This document shows, piece after piece, positions 18,261 to 26,728 of a stretch of DNA of 64,000 nucleotides; the stretch's first letter is position 1, and each line of letters opens with the position of its first letter. A program made the translations under genes and the position numbers. Location of the stretch: contig CAZLUP010000007.1 of NCBI GenBank assembly GCA_964562685.1, positions 1 to 64,000 on the forward strand, written 5' to 3'. This DNA comes from Stanieria sp964562685. GTDB lineage: Bacteria > Cyanobacteriota > Cyanobacteriia > Cyanobacteriales > Xenococcaceae. The notes beneath the pieces are model-generated. The model had not been told where the DNA came from and made no database searches. It worked only from the letters and a program-made list of their open reading frames with translations.

Positions 18261-18372
18261 GGAATATAGTTTTGCTGATAAGTTGAATTTTACTGCTAGA
18301 CAATTTTCTGCTGAACGAGCTTGGAGTGCTATTAGTCGTTTTTTCGACTCTCAAAAAATTAGTTGGATTTAA
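18190..18372 (+). pseudogene. N-terminal fragment of a second TnpB
   Basis: The frame reads ...YDLNKYCRILAKEYSFADKLN and TARQFSAERAWSAISRFF, which is the N-terminal helical signature of IS891/IS1341-type TnpB, then ends at TAA 18370-18372 after QKISWI. Only ~60 residues remain of ~400. It is on the opposite strand to the adjacent tnpB and abuts its truncated 5' end, so one element probably inserted into or recombined with another. Confidence 0.65.
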
Positions 18373-18375
18373 AAT

Positions 18376-18627
18376 TTAAACCTTTTCTTCCACAGAAGAA
18401 TCGGCATAAAGTTCTTTAATCATGCGGGGATAAAGAATCAGAAAATAACCCCACCATAAACCAATCAAAACAGATAATGCTAGTGTAAGCCACAGTATTT
18501 TAGTCAAAAACCAACAACCGCTAACTACAGTAATTCCAGTCAAGATAATTGACCAAGGTTGACACCACCAAGGCTTATAATTCCAGATCTTCAACGAATT
18601 ACTTTCTGGTTTAGAATTCAATTTCAA
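18376..18627 (-). CDS. DUF6737-family small membrane protein
   Basis: 83 residues: a polar N-terminus, the hallmark IWNYKPWWCQPWSIILTG, and two membrane segments (SIILTGITVVSGCWFL and LTLALSVLIGLWWGYFLIL). This fits the cyanobacterial/plastid-lineage DUF6737 family of unknown function. Its stop lies only 3 bp from the end of the tnpB fragment. Divergent from the flippase gene across a ~96-bp spacer that must hold both promoters. Confidence 0.75.
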   Translation of the reverse strand: MKLNSKPESNSLKIWNYKPWWCQPWSIILTGITVVSGCWFLTKILWLTLALSVLIGLWWGYFLILYPRMIKELYADSSVEEKV

Positions 18628-18723
18628 CTTATCCTAATTTAAATAATAAATTTTATCTCTGTATTCTAATTTAAAATTACTAATTGTTTGAGAATTTGCT
18701 CTAGCTGTCGTTACAATACTTGA

Positions 18724-20079
18724 ATGCTAAAACGATTATCTAAAATTAACCAAAAATTTAGTCCAGAAAAACTCAAGATTATTAGTAATATAGGTTGGTT
18801 AGTTACCGAGCGAATCTTGGGTATGGTAATCAACTTTGTGGTAGTTATTTATGTAGTTAGATATTTAGGTTCGGCGAACTTTGGGAAACTAAGTTATTGT
18901 ATTAGCTTTGTTGGTTTATTTGAAGCGATCGCAAAATTAGGACTAGATGATATTATCGTTTGTAATTTAGTTCGAGATCGAGAACATACTAATACTATTC
19001 TCGGCTCATCTTTTGTTTTAAAATTAATTGGTTCTTTGCTTGCTTGCAGTTTGATCTGGGTTAGCATTCTAATTTTTAATGATGACTGGCAAACTCGCTG
19101 GATGACTTTAATTATTGCTTTGAGTTTAATTTTTACTTCTTTTGATGTAATTGATTATTGGTTTCAATCTCAAGTTCAATCAGGAGCGATCGCAATTTTT
19201 AGAAGCGTACAATTAATTTTAAGTTCTTTAGCTAAATTAATCTTAGTTGTTGGGCAATTTCCTTTGATGGCTTTTGCCTGGTTAGTACTAATCGACTATT
19301 TAACTAAAGCGATCGCCAGGATTGGGGTATATTGGCGACATCATTATTCTCTTTTCGATTGGCGGTTTAATTGGTTACAAGCAAGGAAATTACTACAAGA
19401 TTCTTCTCCCTTGATTTTATCTGGGGTAATGGTTGCTATTTACATGAAAATCGATCAAGTAATGTTGGGAAATTTAGCTAATGATCAAGCAGTAGGAAAT
19501 TATGCTGCTGCGGTGAGATTTTCAGAAATTTGGTATTTTATCCCAATGGCAATTTGTTCTTCAGTTTATCCCGCAATTATTAATGCTAAACAAAAAAGCG
19601 AGCAAGAATACTACTCTAAATTACAACAATTATATGATTTTATGGTTTGGATAGCATTAGCAATTGCTATTCCCATGACTTTTGTAGCAAAACCTTTAAT
19701 GATCCGATTATTAGGAGCAGAATATGCTGAGGCAGGAGAAATTTTATCTTGGCACATTTGGGCAGGAATTTTCGTCTTTTTGGGTGTAGCTCGTAGCAAA
19801 TGGTTAATGGTAGAAAATTATACGGTATTTAGTTTTGCTACTACTAGTATAGGTGCATTAACTAACGTAGTCTTGAATTTTCTTCTCATTCCTACGTATC
19901 AAGGCAATGGTGCTGCGATCGCAACTGTAATTTCTTATGCTGTTGCTGCCTATTTTGCTTGTATTTTTTATCCCCCTATGTTTAAAACTGGTTGGATGTT
20001 AACAAAAGCTCTTTGTATACCCTTTAGATTTCGCCAAAATTCAACTTATTTTCAGACGATTAAAACCAAGTTATTATAA
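18724..20079 (+). CDS. Wzx-type oligosaccharide flippase
   Basis: A 451-residue polytopic protein of the polysaccharide-transport/MOP superfamily. The N-terminus (NIGWLVTERILGMVINFVVVIYVVRYLGSANFGKLSY) is typical for Wzx, followed by about 12 membrane helices. It would flip lipid-linked repeat units across the inner membrane for Wzy-type assembly. It is the first gene of the polysaccharide locus and is followed by an FkbM methyltransferase 25 bp downstream. The pathway partner Wzy could be one of the two ligase/polymerase-like proteins in the locus. Confidence 0.9.
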   Translation: MLKRLSKINQKFSPEKLKIISNIGWLVTERILGMVINFVVVIYVVRYLGSANFGKLSYCISFVGLFEAIAKLGLDDIIVCNLVRDREHTNTILGSSFVLKLIGSLLACSLIWVSILIFNDDWQTRWMTLIIALSLIFTSFDVIDYWFQSQVQSGAIAIFRSVQLILSSLAKLILVVGQFPLMAFAWLVLIDYLTKAIARIGVYWRHHYSLFDWRFNWLQARKLLQDSSPLILSGVMVAIYMKIDQVMLGNLANDQAVGNYAAAVRFSEIWYFIPMAICSSVYPAIINAKQKSEQEYYSKLQQLYDFMVWIALAIAIPMTFVAKPLMIRLLGAEYAEAGEILSWHIWAGIFVFLGVARSKWLMVENYTVFSFATTSIGALTNVVLNFLLIPTYQGNGAAIATVISYAVAAYFACIFYPPMFKTGWMLTKALCIPFRFRQNSTYFQTIKTKLL

Positions 20080-20104
20080 TTTAATTTTTAACTCCCTAAA
20101 ACCT

Positions 20105-20914
20105 ATGAACTTTGTTGGAAAACTTACTTATTGGTATGCTCAGATTTTTGCTAAACCTCAATACTTTTACTTAAATAAGTTATTTTTTACTTTAGGTTCA
20201 AAAGGATTAGGTTTACGCAATTATCAAGACTTATCAATTACTGGTGAATTATGTTTTTTAAAAAAATATTTAACTAAGTTTAATAACCCTATCATCTTTG
20301 ATGTTGGAGCTAATCGAGGAAAATACACTTTTGTCTGTCAACAACTAAATCCTAACTCCAAGATATTCTGTTTTGAACCTCATCCGCAAAACTTTGCTTT
20401 TTTAAAAGAGCAAATAAATTCTCCAAATATTGTTGTGTTTAATCAAGCTTTATCGGAACAACCAGGCAAGCTATTTCTTTATGATTATAAAAATAATAGT
20501 GGCTCTACTCATGCAACTTTATATAAAGGAGTAATTGAAACCATTCATCGTTCAGAAAGTACTACTGTAGAAGTTGAGGTTTCTACTATTGATACAGTAA
20601 TTAAAAATTATAATCTTGAAAAAATCGCTCTTTTAAAAATTGATGTTGAAGGACATGAATTAAAAGTATTAACTGGAGCTAAAGAAGCAATTAAACAGGG
20701 CAAAATTGAGGCAATTCAATTTGAATTTACTCATATTAATGCTATTTCTAGAGTATTTATGAAAGATTTTGTCGATCTTTTGGGAGAAAATTATAATTTT
20801 TATCGTTTATTACCCACAGGTTTATTACCATTAGGTCAATATCATCCAACTACTCACGAAATTTTTCTTTATCAAAATATTGTTTGTCTTAAAAAACATC
20901 TTGATTGGTTGTAA
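20105..20914 (+). CDS. FkbM-family methyltransferase
   Basis: SAM-dependent methyltransferase of the FkbM type (269 aa). SAM-binding motif I is FDVGANRGKYTFV, the acidic loop is FCFEPHP, and the catalytic-region block is LLKIDVEGHELKVLTGA. It probably O-methylates a sugar of the surface polysaccharide. It shares the plus-strand unit with the flippase. A ~200-bp stretch after it (20915-21112) contains only AT-rich DNA and a 32-codon frame I do not credit. Confidence 0.88.
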   Translation: MNFVGKLTYWYAQIFAKPQYFYLNKLFFTLGSKGLGLRNYQDLSITGELCFLKKYLTKFNNPIIFDVGANRGKYTFVCQQLNPNSKIFCFEPHPQNFAFLKEQINSPNIVVFNQALSEQPGKLFLYDYKNNSGSTHATLYKGVIETIHRSESTTVEVEVSTIDTVIKNYNLEKIALLKIDVEGHELKVLTGAKEAIKQGKIEAIQFEFTHINAISRVFMKDFVDLLGENYNFYRLLPTGLLPLGQYHPTTHEIFLYQNIVCLKKHLDWL

Positions 20915-21112
20915 TTATGATGTTTTGATTGACTCAAAAAATATGTTTATCAATAAAATAATCTCTCTTTTATAAATATAAAGTTAAACGTTAATTTTTC
21001 ATTCGTAGGCTGAATCAACCTATCATCGTTCAAAATGCCTTTAAACATAAAAGAAGAATTATTTGATATTCAAGAGCTAAATCCAAATGATTACACATTA
21101 AAATTAATGAGA

Positions 21113-22195
21113 TTACCAACCCTGGATCCGTAAAATTCTATGTTTACATAGTTGATAACCATAACCAGAAAAGTGTGCCAAAGGCATTGTTAAAATTGCG
21201 ATGCTAGTGTAAAACCAACGAATTAGTAACAATGGTATTTTTTCTGATTCTCCTCGCCAAATTTCAGTCGCAAATCGATCTTTTAATTTCCAGTTGACAC
21301 GAAAACTTTCAATAAAAGGGATTAATAAACCAACTAAAATTATTTCTCGAAGATGTAAATTAAAATTAGAAAAAAATAAATCAAGCAACGATAGCACAAT
21401 TACGGTCAAGATAAATAAAAAGGGTAGCTTGCCTCGAAGCTGCACTCTATCTGGATGCATAATACTGGTAAAATAACGTCCTCTACCATATTTAAAATAT
21501 TGTATCCATAAAGATTTCCAAGTTTTTCTCGGATAGTACCAGACTTTTATCTTTGAGCTTACATAAATAGCCTCAGAATTTTTATTTAGTAATCTTTGAT
21601 TTAATTCTGCATCTTCATTGGTTACTTGATTTGAATATCCTGAAAGTTGCCTTAAAGTTTTTGTCCACATACAACCGAGAAACACCGTGTCGGCATAACC
21701 ATTGTATTGAGGATTACGATACTTTGCACCTCCATTTCCTAATAAACTCTTAGCAGCTAAAGCAACTCCAGCTTGAAATGATTTTTTAGCAACAAAACGT
21801 TGTGCGCCACCTACGTTAATAGCTTGAGTAGTTAATAAAGTTTGGATGCATTTTTCTACATAATCAGAAGCATATTCACAATGAGCATCTGCACGTAAAA
21901 ATATATCTGCCTGTGCTGCATCAAGCATTAAGTTAAGAGCATTCGATTGAATTTTTGCTCGATTATTAATTAGTTTTACTTGAGAGTTTTTTAGAGCTAT
22001 TTTTTTAACTAGATCTTGAGTACCATCTGTACTTCCACCATCGGCAATTAAGATTTGGTTAATGTTTTTATAGGAGTTGTTTATAAAATAATTAATTAAG
22101 TTTTCTATATTTTCGGCTTCGTTATAGGTAGGTATAGCAATAGTAACTGTTGGTAAAGAACTCAAACAAGAGCGATCCTCTTTTGACATAATCAA
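21113..22195 (-). CDS. GT2 glycosyltransferase, ExoA-like
   Basis: GT-A fold family 2 enzyme: VTIAIPTYNEAENIENLI, ILIADGGSTDGTQD, the DXD-like RADAHCEY, and acceptor-side NEDAELNQRL. C-terminal membrane segments (LPFLFILTVIVLSLLDLFF, IREIILVGLL, LTMPLAHFSGYGYQL) resemble succinoglycan ExoA. It is clearly paralogous to the 37612-38682 product (shared ADAHC.YASDY, GGAQRFVAK, KVWYYPR.TWKSLWIQYFKYG) and sits at the same terminal position of the mirror-image arm. Last gene of the leftward operon. Confidence 0.9.
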   Translation of the reverse strand: MIMSKEDRSCLSSLPTVTIAIPTYNEAENIENLINYFINNSYKNINQILIADGGSTDGTQDLVKKIALKNSQVKLINNRAKIQSNALNLMLDAAQADIFLRADAHCEYASDYVEKCIQTLLTTQAINVGGAQRFVAKKSFQAGVALAAKSLLGNGGAKYRNPQYNGYADTVFLGCMWTKTLRQLSGYSNQVTNEDAELNQRLLNKNSEAIYVSSKIKVWYYPRKTWKSLWIQYFKYGRGRYFTSIMHPDRVQLRGKLPFLFILTVIVLSLLDLFFSNFNLHLREIILVGLLIPFIESFRVNWKLKDRFATEIWRGESEKIPLLLIRWFYTSIAILTMPLAHFSGYGYQLCKHRILRIQGW

Positions 22196-22207
22196 ATAAA
22201 TATAATT

Positions 22208-23008
22208 TTATCTTTTAAAGATATAATTCAAAGAACGCATTTTGCTAAAAAGAGAATTTGGTAAAATGGTTGACAAAAATATGCCAATATAATGACTGAT
22301 TCCATGTTGCATCAAAAATAAAGGTAAAGAAGGTTGAGCAATATTGTATAAAGTTTTAATGTAATGTACTTCTCGTTTACCTTTAAAAAAACTTCGAGCA
22401 GAAACGCCATTTTCTTCCATAAAGGTAAGATTGCAATCGTAGGTTTGAAAGCAAAGATCTTTGTATTTGCATCTGAGAAGAAACTCGTAATCCATAGCAA
22501 TTTTAAATTCTTCGGAAAATAAACCTACCTGCTGATAAACTTGACGTTTAACTATGGTTGCAGGATGGGCAACTGACATTCCTTTTTTTAGGTGTTGAGG
22601 CTTACTGTTTATAGTGGTTATTTTTCCTTTTCTTGATACCAGCATATTGCAGCATAATATATCTATTTCGGGACTCTCTTGCAAAAAATTGAGACACTTA
22701 CTCAATGAATTATCGACCAGATAATCGTCGGAATTGAGGAGTAAAATATAAGTACCCTTAGCTTTAGCAATACCTTTATTAAAAGCATGAGAAATGCCCC
22801 GGTCTTTTTTACTTTCAACTATAAAATTATTTAAATTTTCTGAATTAATGATTGCTAAAGTTTCATCACTAGAACCTCCATCAATAAAAATATATTCTAA
22901 ATTTTGAATATTTTGTTGTTTGACACTTTGAATAGTTCTCTGAATTGTTTTTGCCGAATTGTAGCTAACAGTAATAATAGAAATCAAAGGAGTTTCATTA
23001 GTTATCAT
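22208..23008 (-). CDS. GT2 glycosyltransferase
   Basis: Family 2 transferase (266 aa): LISIITVSYNSAKTIQRTI, LEYIFIDGGSSDETL, the acceptor/metal motif LLNSDDY and RGISHAFNKGI. It is of the WcaA type that adds sugars to undecaprenyl-linked intermediates. Its ATG overlaps the stop of the upstream GT4 half (ATGA), indicating translational coupling. It is related to the 35201-36076 product in the other arm, although more distantly than the other paralogue pairs. Only 12 bp separate it from the ExoA-like gene. Confidence 0.88.
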   Translation of the reverse strand: MITNETPLISIITVSYNSAKTIQRTIQSVKQQNIQNLEYIFIDGGSSDETLAIINSENLNNFIVESKKDRGISHAFNKGIAKAKGTYILLLNSDDYLVDNSLSKCLNFLQESPEIDILCCNMLVSRKGKITTINSKPQHLKKGMSVAHPATIVKRQVYQQVGLFSEEFKIAMDYEFLLRCKYKDLCFQTYDCNLTFMEENGVSARSFFKGKREVHYIKTLYNIAQPSLPLFLMQHGISHYIGIFLSTILPNSLFSKMRSLNYIFKR

Positions 23009-23565
23009 TGCTGCTTTTTTAGTTGATTAAATAAATTATTCCATTTAGTAAAAATAGCGCGATCGCTTCTTTGTTCGATACTCAAAGAGCAACCCTGTTT
23101 AATTTTTGTTAATAATAAATTATCTTGAGATAAAGCAATCATCGTTTTAACAAATAGATCTTCATCTCCAAGAGGAACTAAAAATCCATTCACACCATCA
23201 ACGATCATTTCTCTAGGACCTGTTTCACAATCAAAAGCAATTATGGGAAGCTGAAAAAACAGTGCTTCATCTATAACCAAGGGCATTCCTTCCCATCTTG
23301 AGGTCATCAAAAAAATCTCACTCATAGCATAATACTTTTTGATATTTGTGGTTGCCCCTGTCAAAATAATATCTTGTGTGAGATCAAAATTTATAATTTT
23401 TGTTTCTAATTTTTTTCTTTGATTTCCTTCTCCTACCAACAAAAGTTTCCAATTATAAGTTTGAGGGTGAGTTTTAAATTTTTTAAATATATCTATTAAT
23501 AAATCGTATCCTTTTTGATATTCTAGTCTTCCCACAGAAAGAAAATATTTATTAGGTTTATTCAT
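23005..23565 (-). CDS. GT4 glycosyltransferase, C-terminal (donor-binding) half
   Basis: The 186-residue product is exactly the second Rossmann domain of a GT-B family 4 enzyme: NKYFLSVGRLEYQKGYDLLID, WKLLLVGEGNQR, TSRWEGMPLVIDEALFFQLP and PREMIVDGVNG (the E-x7-E-type nucleotide-sugar site, here EGMPLVIDE). It starts 8 nt after the stop of the gene encoding the N-terminal domain. All three frames contain a stop in that junction, so a single indel cannot fuse the two. No Shine-Dalgarno is visible, and re-initiation would be needed. It may be a split, still active enzyme or a decaying gene. Confidence 0.7.
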   Translation of the reverse strand: MNKPNKYFLSVGRLEYQKGYDLLIDIFKKFKTHPQTYNWKLLLVGEGNQRKKLETKIINFDLTQDIILTGATTNIKKYYAMSEIFLMTSRWEGMPLVIDEALFFQLPIIAFDCETGPREMIVDGVNGFLVPLGDEDLFVKTMIALSQDNLLLTKIKQGCSLSIEQRSDRAIFTKWNNLFNQLKKQQ

Positions 23566-23573
23566 TTAGCTAT

Positions 23574-24089
23574 TCACATAATTGGTATGGGATTTTCAAT
23601 AAGATTCACTCTCCGACAAAAGCGATCATAAATATCTTTTTCTCTTTTGTTTAAAACAACCACACTTTCTGCAAAAGGATAAAATAATCTAGTTAAAATT
23701 TTCCAATGAGGTTTTAAAGAATGAAAAGATATATGAGCGCAAATTATTTTTTTAGTTGTTTTATCAATTGGAGCTATTAACAAAGCCAAATTGACATAAT
23801 TCCAAAAAGAGATGACATAATCATATTTTTGCTGTTTGGAAATGATAATTAAGTTGAAAAAAAACTTAATTAAATCGATTGCCAATAAAAATTTATGTTT
23901 AATTTGTTCATCCTTAGAAACATAGTAGAGTTGACATTCTTCTGGTAGAGGATATGCTTCATTTGCCCGATAATTAGGTACGAAAATATCTACTTTAATT
24001 CCATTATCAATAAAAATCTGGCTTAATCTTGACATTACTCTAGAAGTACCGCCAATACTATATCCCTCACTGACAAAAAGAATTTTCAT
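23574..24089 (-). CDS. GT4 glycosyltransferase, N-terminal (acceptor-binding) half
   Basis: 171 residues giving the first GT-B Rossmann domain: MKILFVSEGYSIGGTSRVMSR, KVDIFVPNYRAN, IICAHISFHSLKPHWKIL, VVVLNKREKDIYDRF and VNLIENPIPI. It ends at TGA where a complete GT4 would pass through the interdomain linker. The downstream gene supplies the missing domain. It lies 4 bp after the ligase gene stop in the leftward operon. No equivalent exists in the opposite arm. Confidence 0.7.
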   Translation of the reverse strand: MKILFVSEGYSIGGTSRVMSRLSQIFIDNGIKVDIFVPNYRANEAYPLPEECQLYYVSKDEQIKHKFLLAIDLIKFFFNLIIISKQQKYDYVISFWNYVNLALLIAPIDKTTKKIICAHISFHSLKPHWKILTRLFYPFAESVVVLNKREKDIYDRFCRRVNLIENPIPIM

Positions 24090-24093
24090 AAAA

Positions 24094-25422
24094 TTATTGA
24101 TAATTGATAACTTTTATCTGTCGCAACTGTTTATATTGCTGACGAGTGGGGATTATTGAGGCTATACATAAACCCATACCCAAATAACGAGAAAACATAG
24201 TTGAATAGGCAGTAATTGGTGCTACAAAAAGATTAATAATAAATAAAAATGCCCACACTAAAAAAATCTTATTGGCTCGATGTTTAAACACGACATATAT
24301 TACTACAAGTAATGGTAAAATTTCGATTAAGATACCTAATATCCCAGCCTCAGAGAAACTAGACAATAAAGAACTTTCATAATGATATCTGGCTTTACTA
24401 CCTAAATATTCTTCTAAACCTAATCTTGATGTACCTATACCATAACCAAATCTAGCTTCAGAATCAGTAAAAAGCTGTAATCCTCTGCCCCAAGCTTGGA
24501 AACGTTTTTTATTAGCAATATCTTCCGTTGAAATACCTGAATTAAAGGCATTAACTGCACTTTGATCTATTTGTTGATAAAGATAAGATTGAATTTGAGT
24601 TGATACAATTAAGAGTCCTACAATTAAACTAATAAAAGTAATCTGGCGCAAAAATTTTTTGGTTGTTCCCAGATAAGCTGATCTGGCAAAAAAATAGAAA
24701 ATCATTGCACTCACTAACAATAAAGGAGTACGACTGAGACTGAAAAAACAACCTATCCAAACAATTATCGCAGTGATTAAACTAGTAATAAATATTTGAT
24801 ATTTTTTCTTTTTAGAAGATGTATCTAAAACTGTAATGGCTAAAAAACTAATAGAAAGAACTGGAAAAACAATGGTAGAACTTTCCATTAAAAAACTACC
24901 TCTTCTTTGTTCTCCTCTATATTTATAAATTGATGTTTTTTGGTTTTTTTCTTCTAATGCAACTAATCTTTCTCCAATTAAGGGTATTTTAGTCAATCCG
25001 CCCAAAGCATCGTAAATTATTCCAATAGAAATAACGCTGTAAAGAATAATTGAAAATAAAAGAACTTTTTTAAAAAAAATCTGCTTTCTTTTTAAATAAA
25101 TAATCAAATAAATTAAAGGATAAAAAGAAAGATATGATAAAGTTGCATATCCAATAACCAAAATAGGAATTTGATCTATAAAAAATGAAAGAATACTAAC
25201 AATAAACAACATCAATGTTAATAAAATTAAGCATTTATCTGTTAAACGTCTTTCTTTTTTAGTTAATTTGTTCCAATATAAACCAAAAACTATTATCCAT
25301 AAAATGACAATTAAAATTACTTTGGTAGCGGAGGCTAAATTACCTAAAAATATATCTAAAATTTTTTGAGAAGTAAAAAGTATCGAGTATAAAATAAAAA
25401 TTCTTAAAGCTAATTTAGACAT
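24094..25422 (-). CDS. O-antigen ligase/polymerase-like membrane protein
   Basis: 442 residues with about 11-12 membrane helices and a large loop. The Wzy/WaaL-like loop features RRGSFLMESSTIVFP and SEARFGYGIGTSRLGLEEYLG precede the last helices. It would polymerise or ligate polysaccharide on the periplasmic face. It is a clear paralogue of the 33836-35182 product, sharing LIYLKRK, VISIGIIYDALGGL, PLIGE and RRGSF in the same order. Base composition is very AT-rich, as in the rest of this arm. Confidence 0.85.
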   Translation of the reverse strand: MSKLALRIFILYSILFTSQKILDIFLGNLASATKVILIVILWIIVFGLYWNKLTKKERRLTDKCLILLTLMLFIVSILSFFIDQIPILVIGYATLSYLSFYPLIYLIIYLKRKQIFFKKVLLFSIILYSVISIGIIYDALGGLTKIPLIGERLVALEEKNQKTSIYKYRGEQRRGSFLMESSTIVFPVLSISFLAITVLDTSSKKKKYQIFITSLITAIIVWIGCFFSLSRTPLLLVSAMIFYFFARSAYLGTTKKFLRQITFISLIVGLLIVSTQIQSYLYQQIDQSAVNAFNSGISTEDIANKKRFQAWGRGLQLFTDSEARFGYGIGTSRLGLEEYLGSKARYHYESSLLSSFSEAGILGILIEILPLLVVIYVVFKHRANKIFLVWAFLFIINLFVAPITAYSTMFSRYLGMGLCIASIIPTRQQYKQLRQIKVINYQ

Positions 25423-25497
25423 TTTAGTAAATTAATTTAGACAAAATTCTATATAAAACTTAGCTCGCTAGTAATTTAGCGTTGATTAAAAAACTAA

Positions 25498-26679
25498 CTA
25501 AATTTTATACTTTGAGTAGGAAAAAACTCGATTAACCAAGCCGTAAAAAAATAAAGAGGCATATTTAACTACTCCAGCATTTTGATTGATGTACATATGT
25601 TGTAGAATTTTTTTACGGTAACTAAGAGAGCAATGAAGATCGGTTTCGATTAAATTAAAAAAATCCCCTTCAAGCTCGTAAATAAGATTAAGTTCGTGAG
25701 GAATTAACTTCAGATCGTAAGAAGCTATTATTTTACTGGTATCGCGTATTGTAAGTAAATACTTAGTTTTAATTTTATTAATTTGTTTGATTCCATATAA
25801 ATCACATTCAAAATCACAATTATTAAAAGCAAGATTATTTTTTTTTAGACAAGCTGATGTCATTTCAAAATAAACATCATAAATAGATTTTGACTGCTTT
25901 AGGTTACTAAAATTCCAAGTTTTTTTATTTAAAATCAAAGAAGTTTGATAATTATTAGTTAAACTGGACATATGATCGCCTACTTCAGCAAAATTTGTAG
26001 TTAATGAAATCCGTGGAATAACGAAATATTTGTTTTCTGCAACCATATACCTAATAAAATGCTTTTTCCACGATCTTTCAGATGACCAATTAATAACCAT
26101 TTCTGGAAGCATCTCATTTTCAGCAATTAGTATTTCGCTATTAATGTCGTACCAATTTCTAAATTCTTGCCACTGGTATTTTGTCCAAGATTGTCCCCAA
26201 GAAGAAGCACTTTGCAAAAAATAATTATCAAACCCATCATCACTGGCAATAAATCTTATCCTGGCATATTCGTTATAGCAATAAGAATATAAAGAAATAC
26301 CACTGACATAGTTTAAATTTTGAAAATACTCTAAAGCCTGACAAGTGTAGTCATAAAAACCAGGAGAAACAAATAAATCGTCTTCTAAAATAATTACTGC
26401 TTCGTATTGTTTGGTTAAATCGCCACAAAAAAGAATATGTTTTTTTAACCCAATATTAGTTGAATGTTGAATGATTTTTTTTTCTCCAAATTCCCAATTA
26501 AAATTTTTAGCTACTTGAAGAACCTCAGGATAATCACCACGATCTATACTAATAATTAATGTAATTGATTCATAACCACTGTAATCAGCCCTAGCAATAG
26601 AAGTTAAAAGTCTATCTAAACAACGAGGACGTTGATAAGCGACAACTACAATAGCAGGTTGAAAAGAAGATTTAGACAT
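25498..26679 (-). CDS. GNT-I-like glycosyltransferase
   Basis: The N-terminal ~190 residues have the pattern of GT13/GNT-I-type transferases: AIVVVAYQRPRCLDRLLTSI, ITLIISIDRGD, QHSTNIGLKKHILFCGD, and the metal motif VIILEDDLFVSPGFYDYTCQAL. The C-terminal half is not recognised but is conserved in the paralogue at 32590-33822 (for example SIYDVYFEMTSACLKK versus SIYDCHYEIHDHCLKK). The donor is probably a UDP-sugar, the acceptor unknown. It precedes the ligase gene in both arms. Confidence 0.8.
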   Translation of the reverse strand: MSKSSFQPAIVVVAYQRPRCLDRLLTSIARADYSGYESITLIISIDRGDYPEVLQVAKNFNWEFGEKKIIQHSTNIGLKKHILFCGDLTKQYEAVIILEDDLFVSPGFYDYTCQALEYFQNLNYVSGISLYSYCYNEYARIRFIASDDGFDNYFLQSASSWGQSWTKYQWQEFRNWYDINSEILIAENEMLPEMVINWSSERSWKKHFIRYMVAENKYFVIPRISLTTNFAEVGDHMSSLTNNYQTSLILNKKTWNFSNLKQSKSIYDVYFEMTSACLKKNNLAFNNCDFECDLYGIKQINKIKTKYLLTIRDTSKIIASYDLKLIPHELNLIYELEGDFFNLIETDLHCSLSYRKKILQHMYINQNAGVVKYASLFFYGLVNRVFSYSKYKI

Positions 26680-26728
26680 GATTTAAAGACAGACAATCTT
26701 TTATTTGTGTAGTTAGTGATTTACTTAG

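Noticed and set aside
21035..21133. 32-codon plus-strand frame starting MPLNIKEELFDIQELN
   Set aside because: No ribosome binding site, overlaps the 3' end of the ExoA-like gene, and no family recognised. It could be a remnant but cannot be supported.
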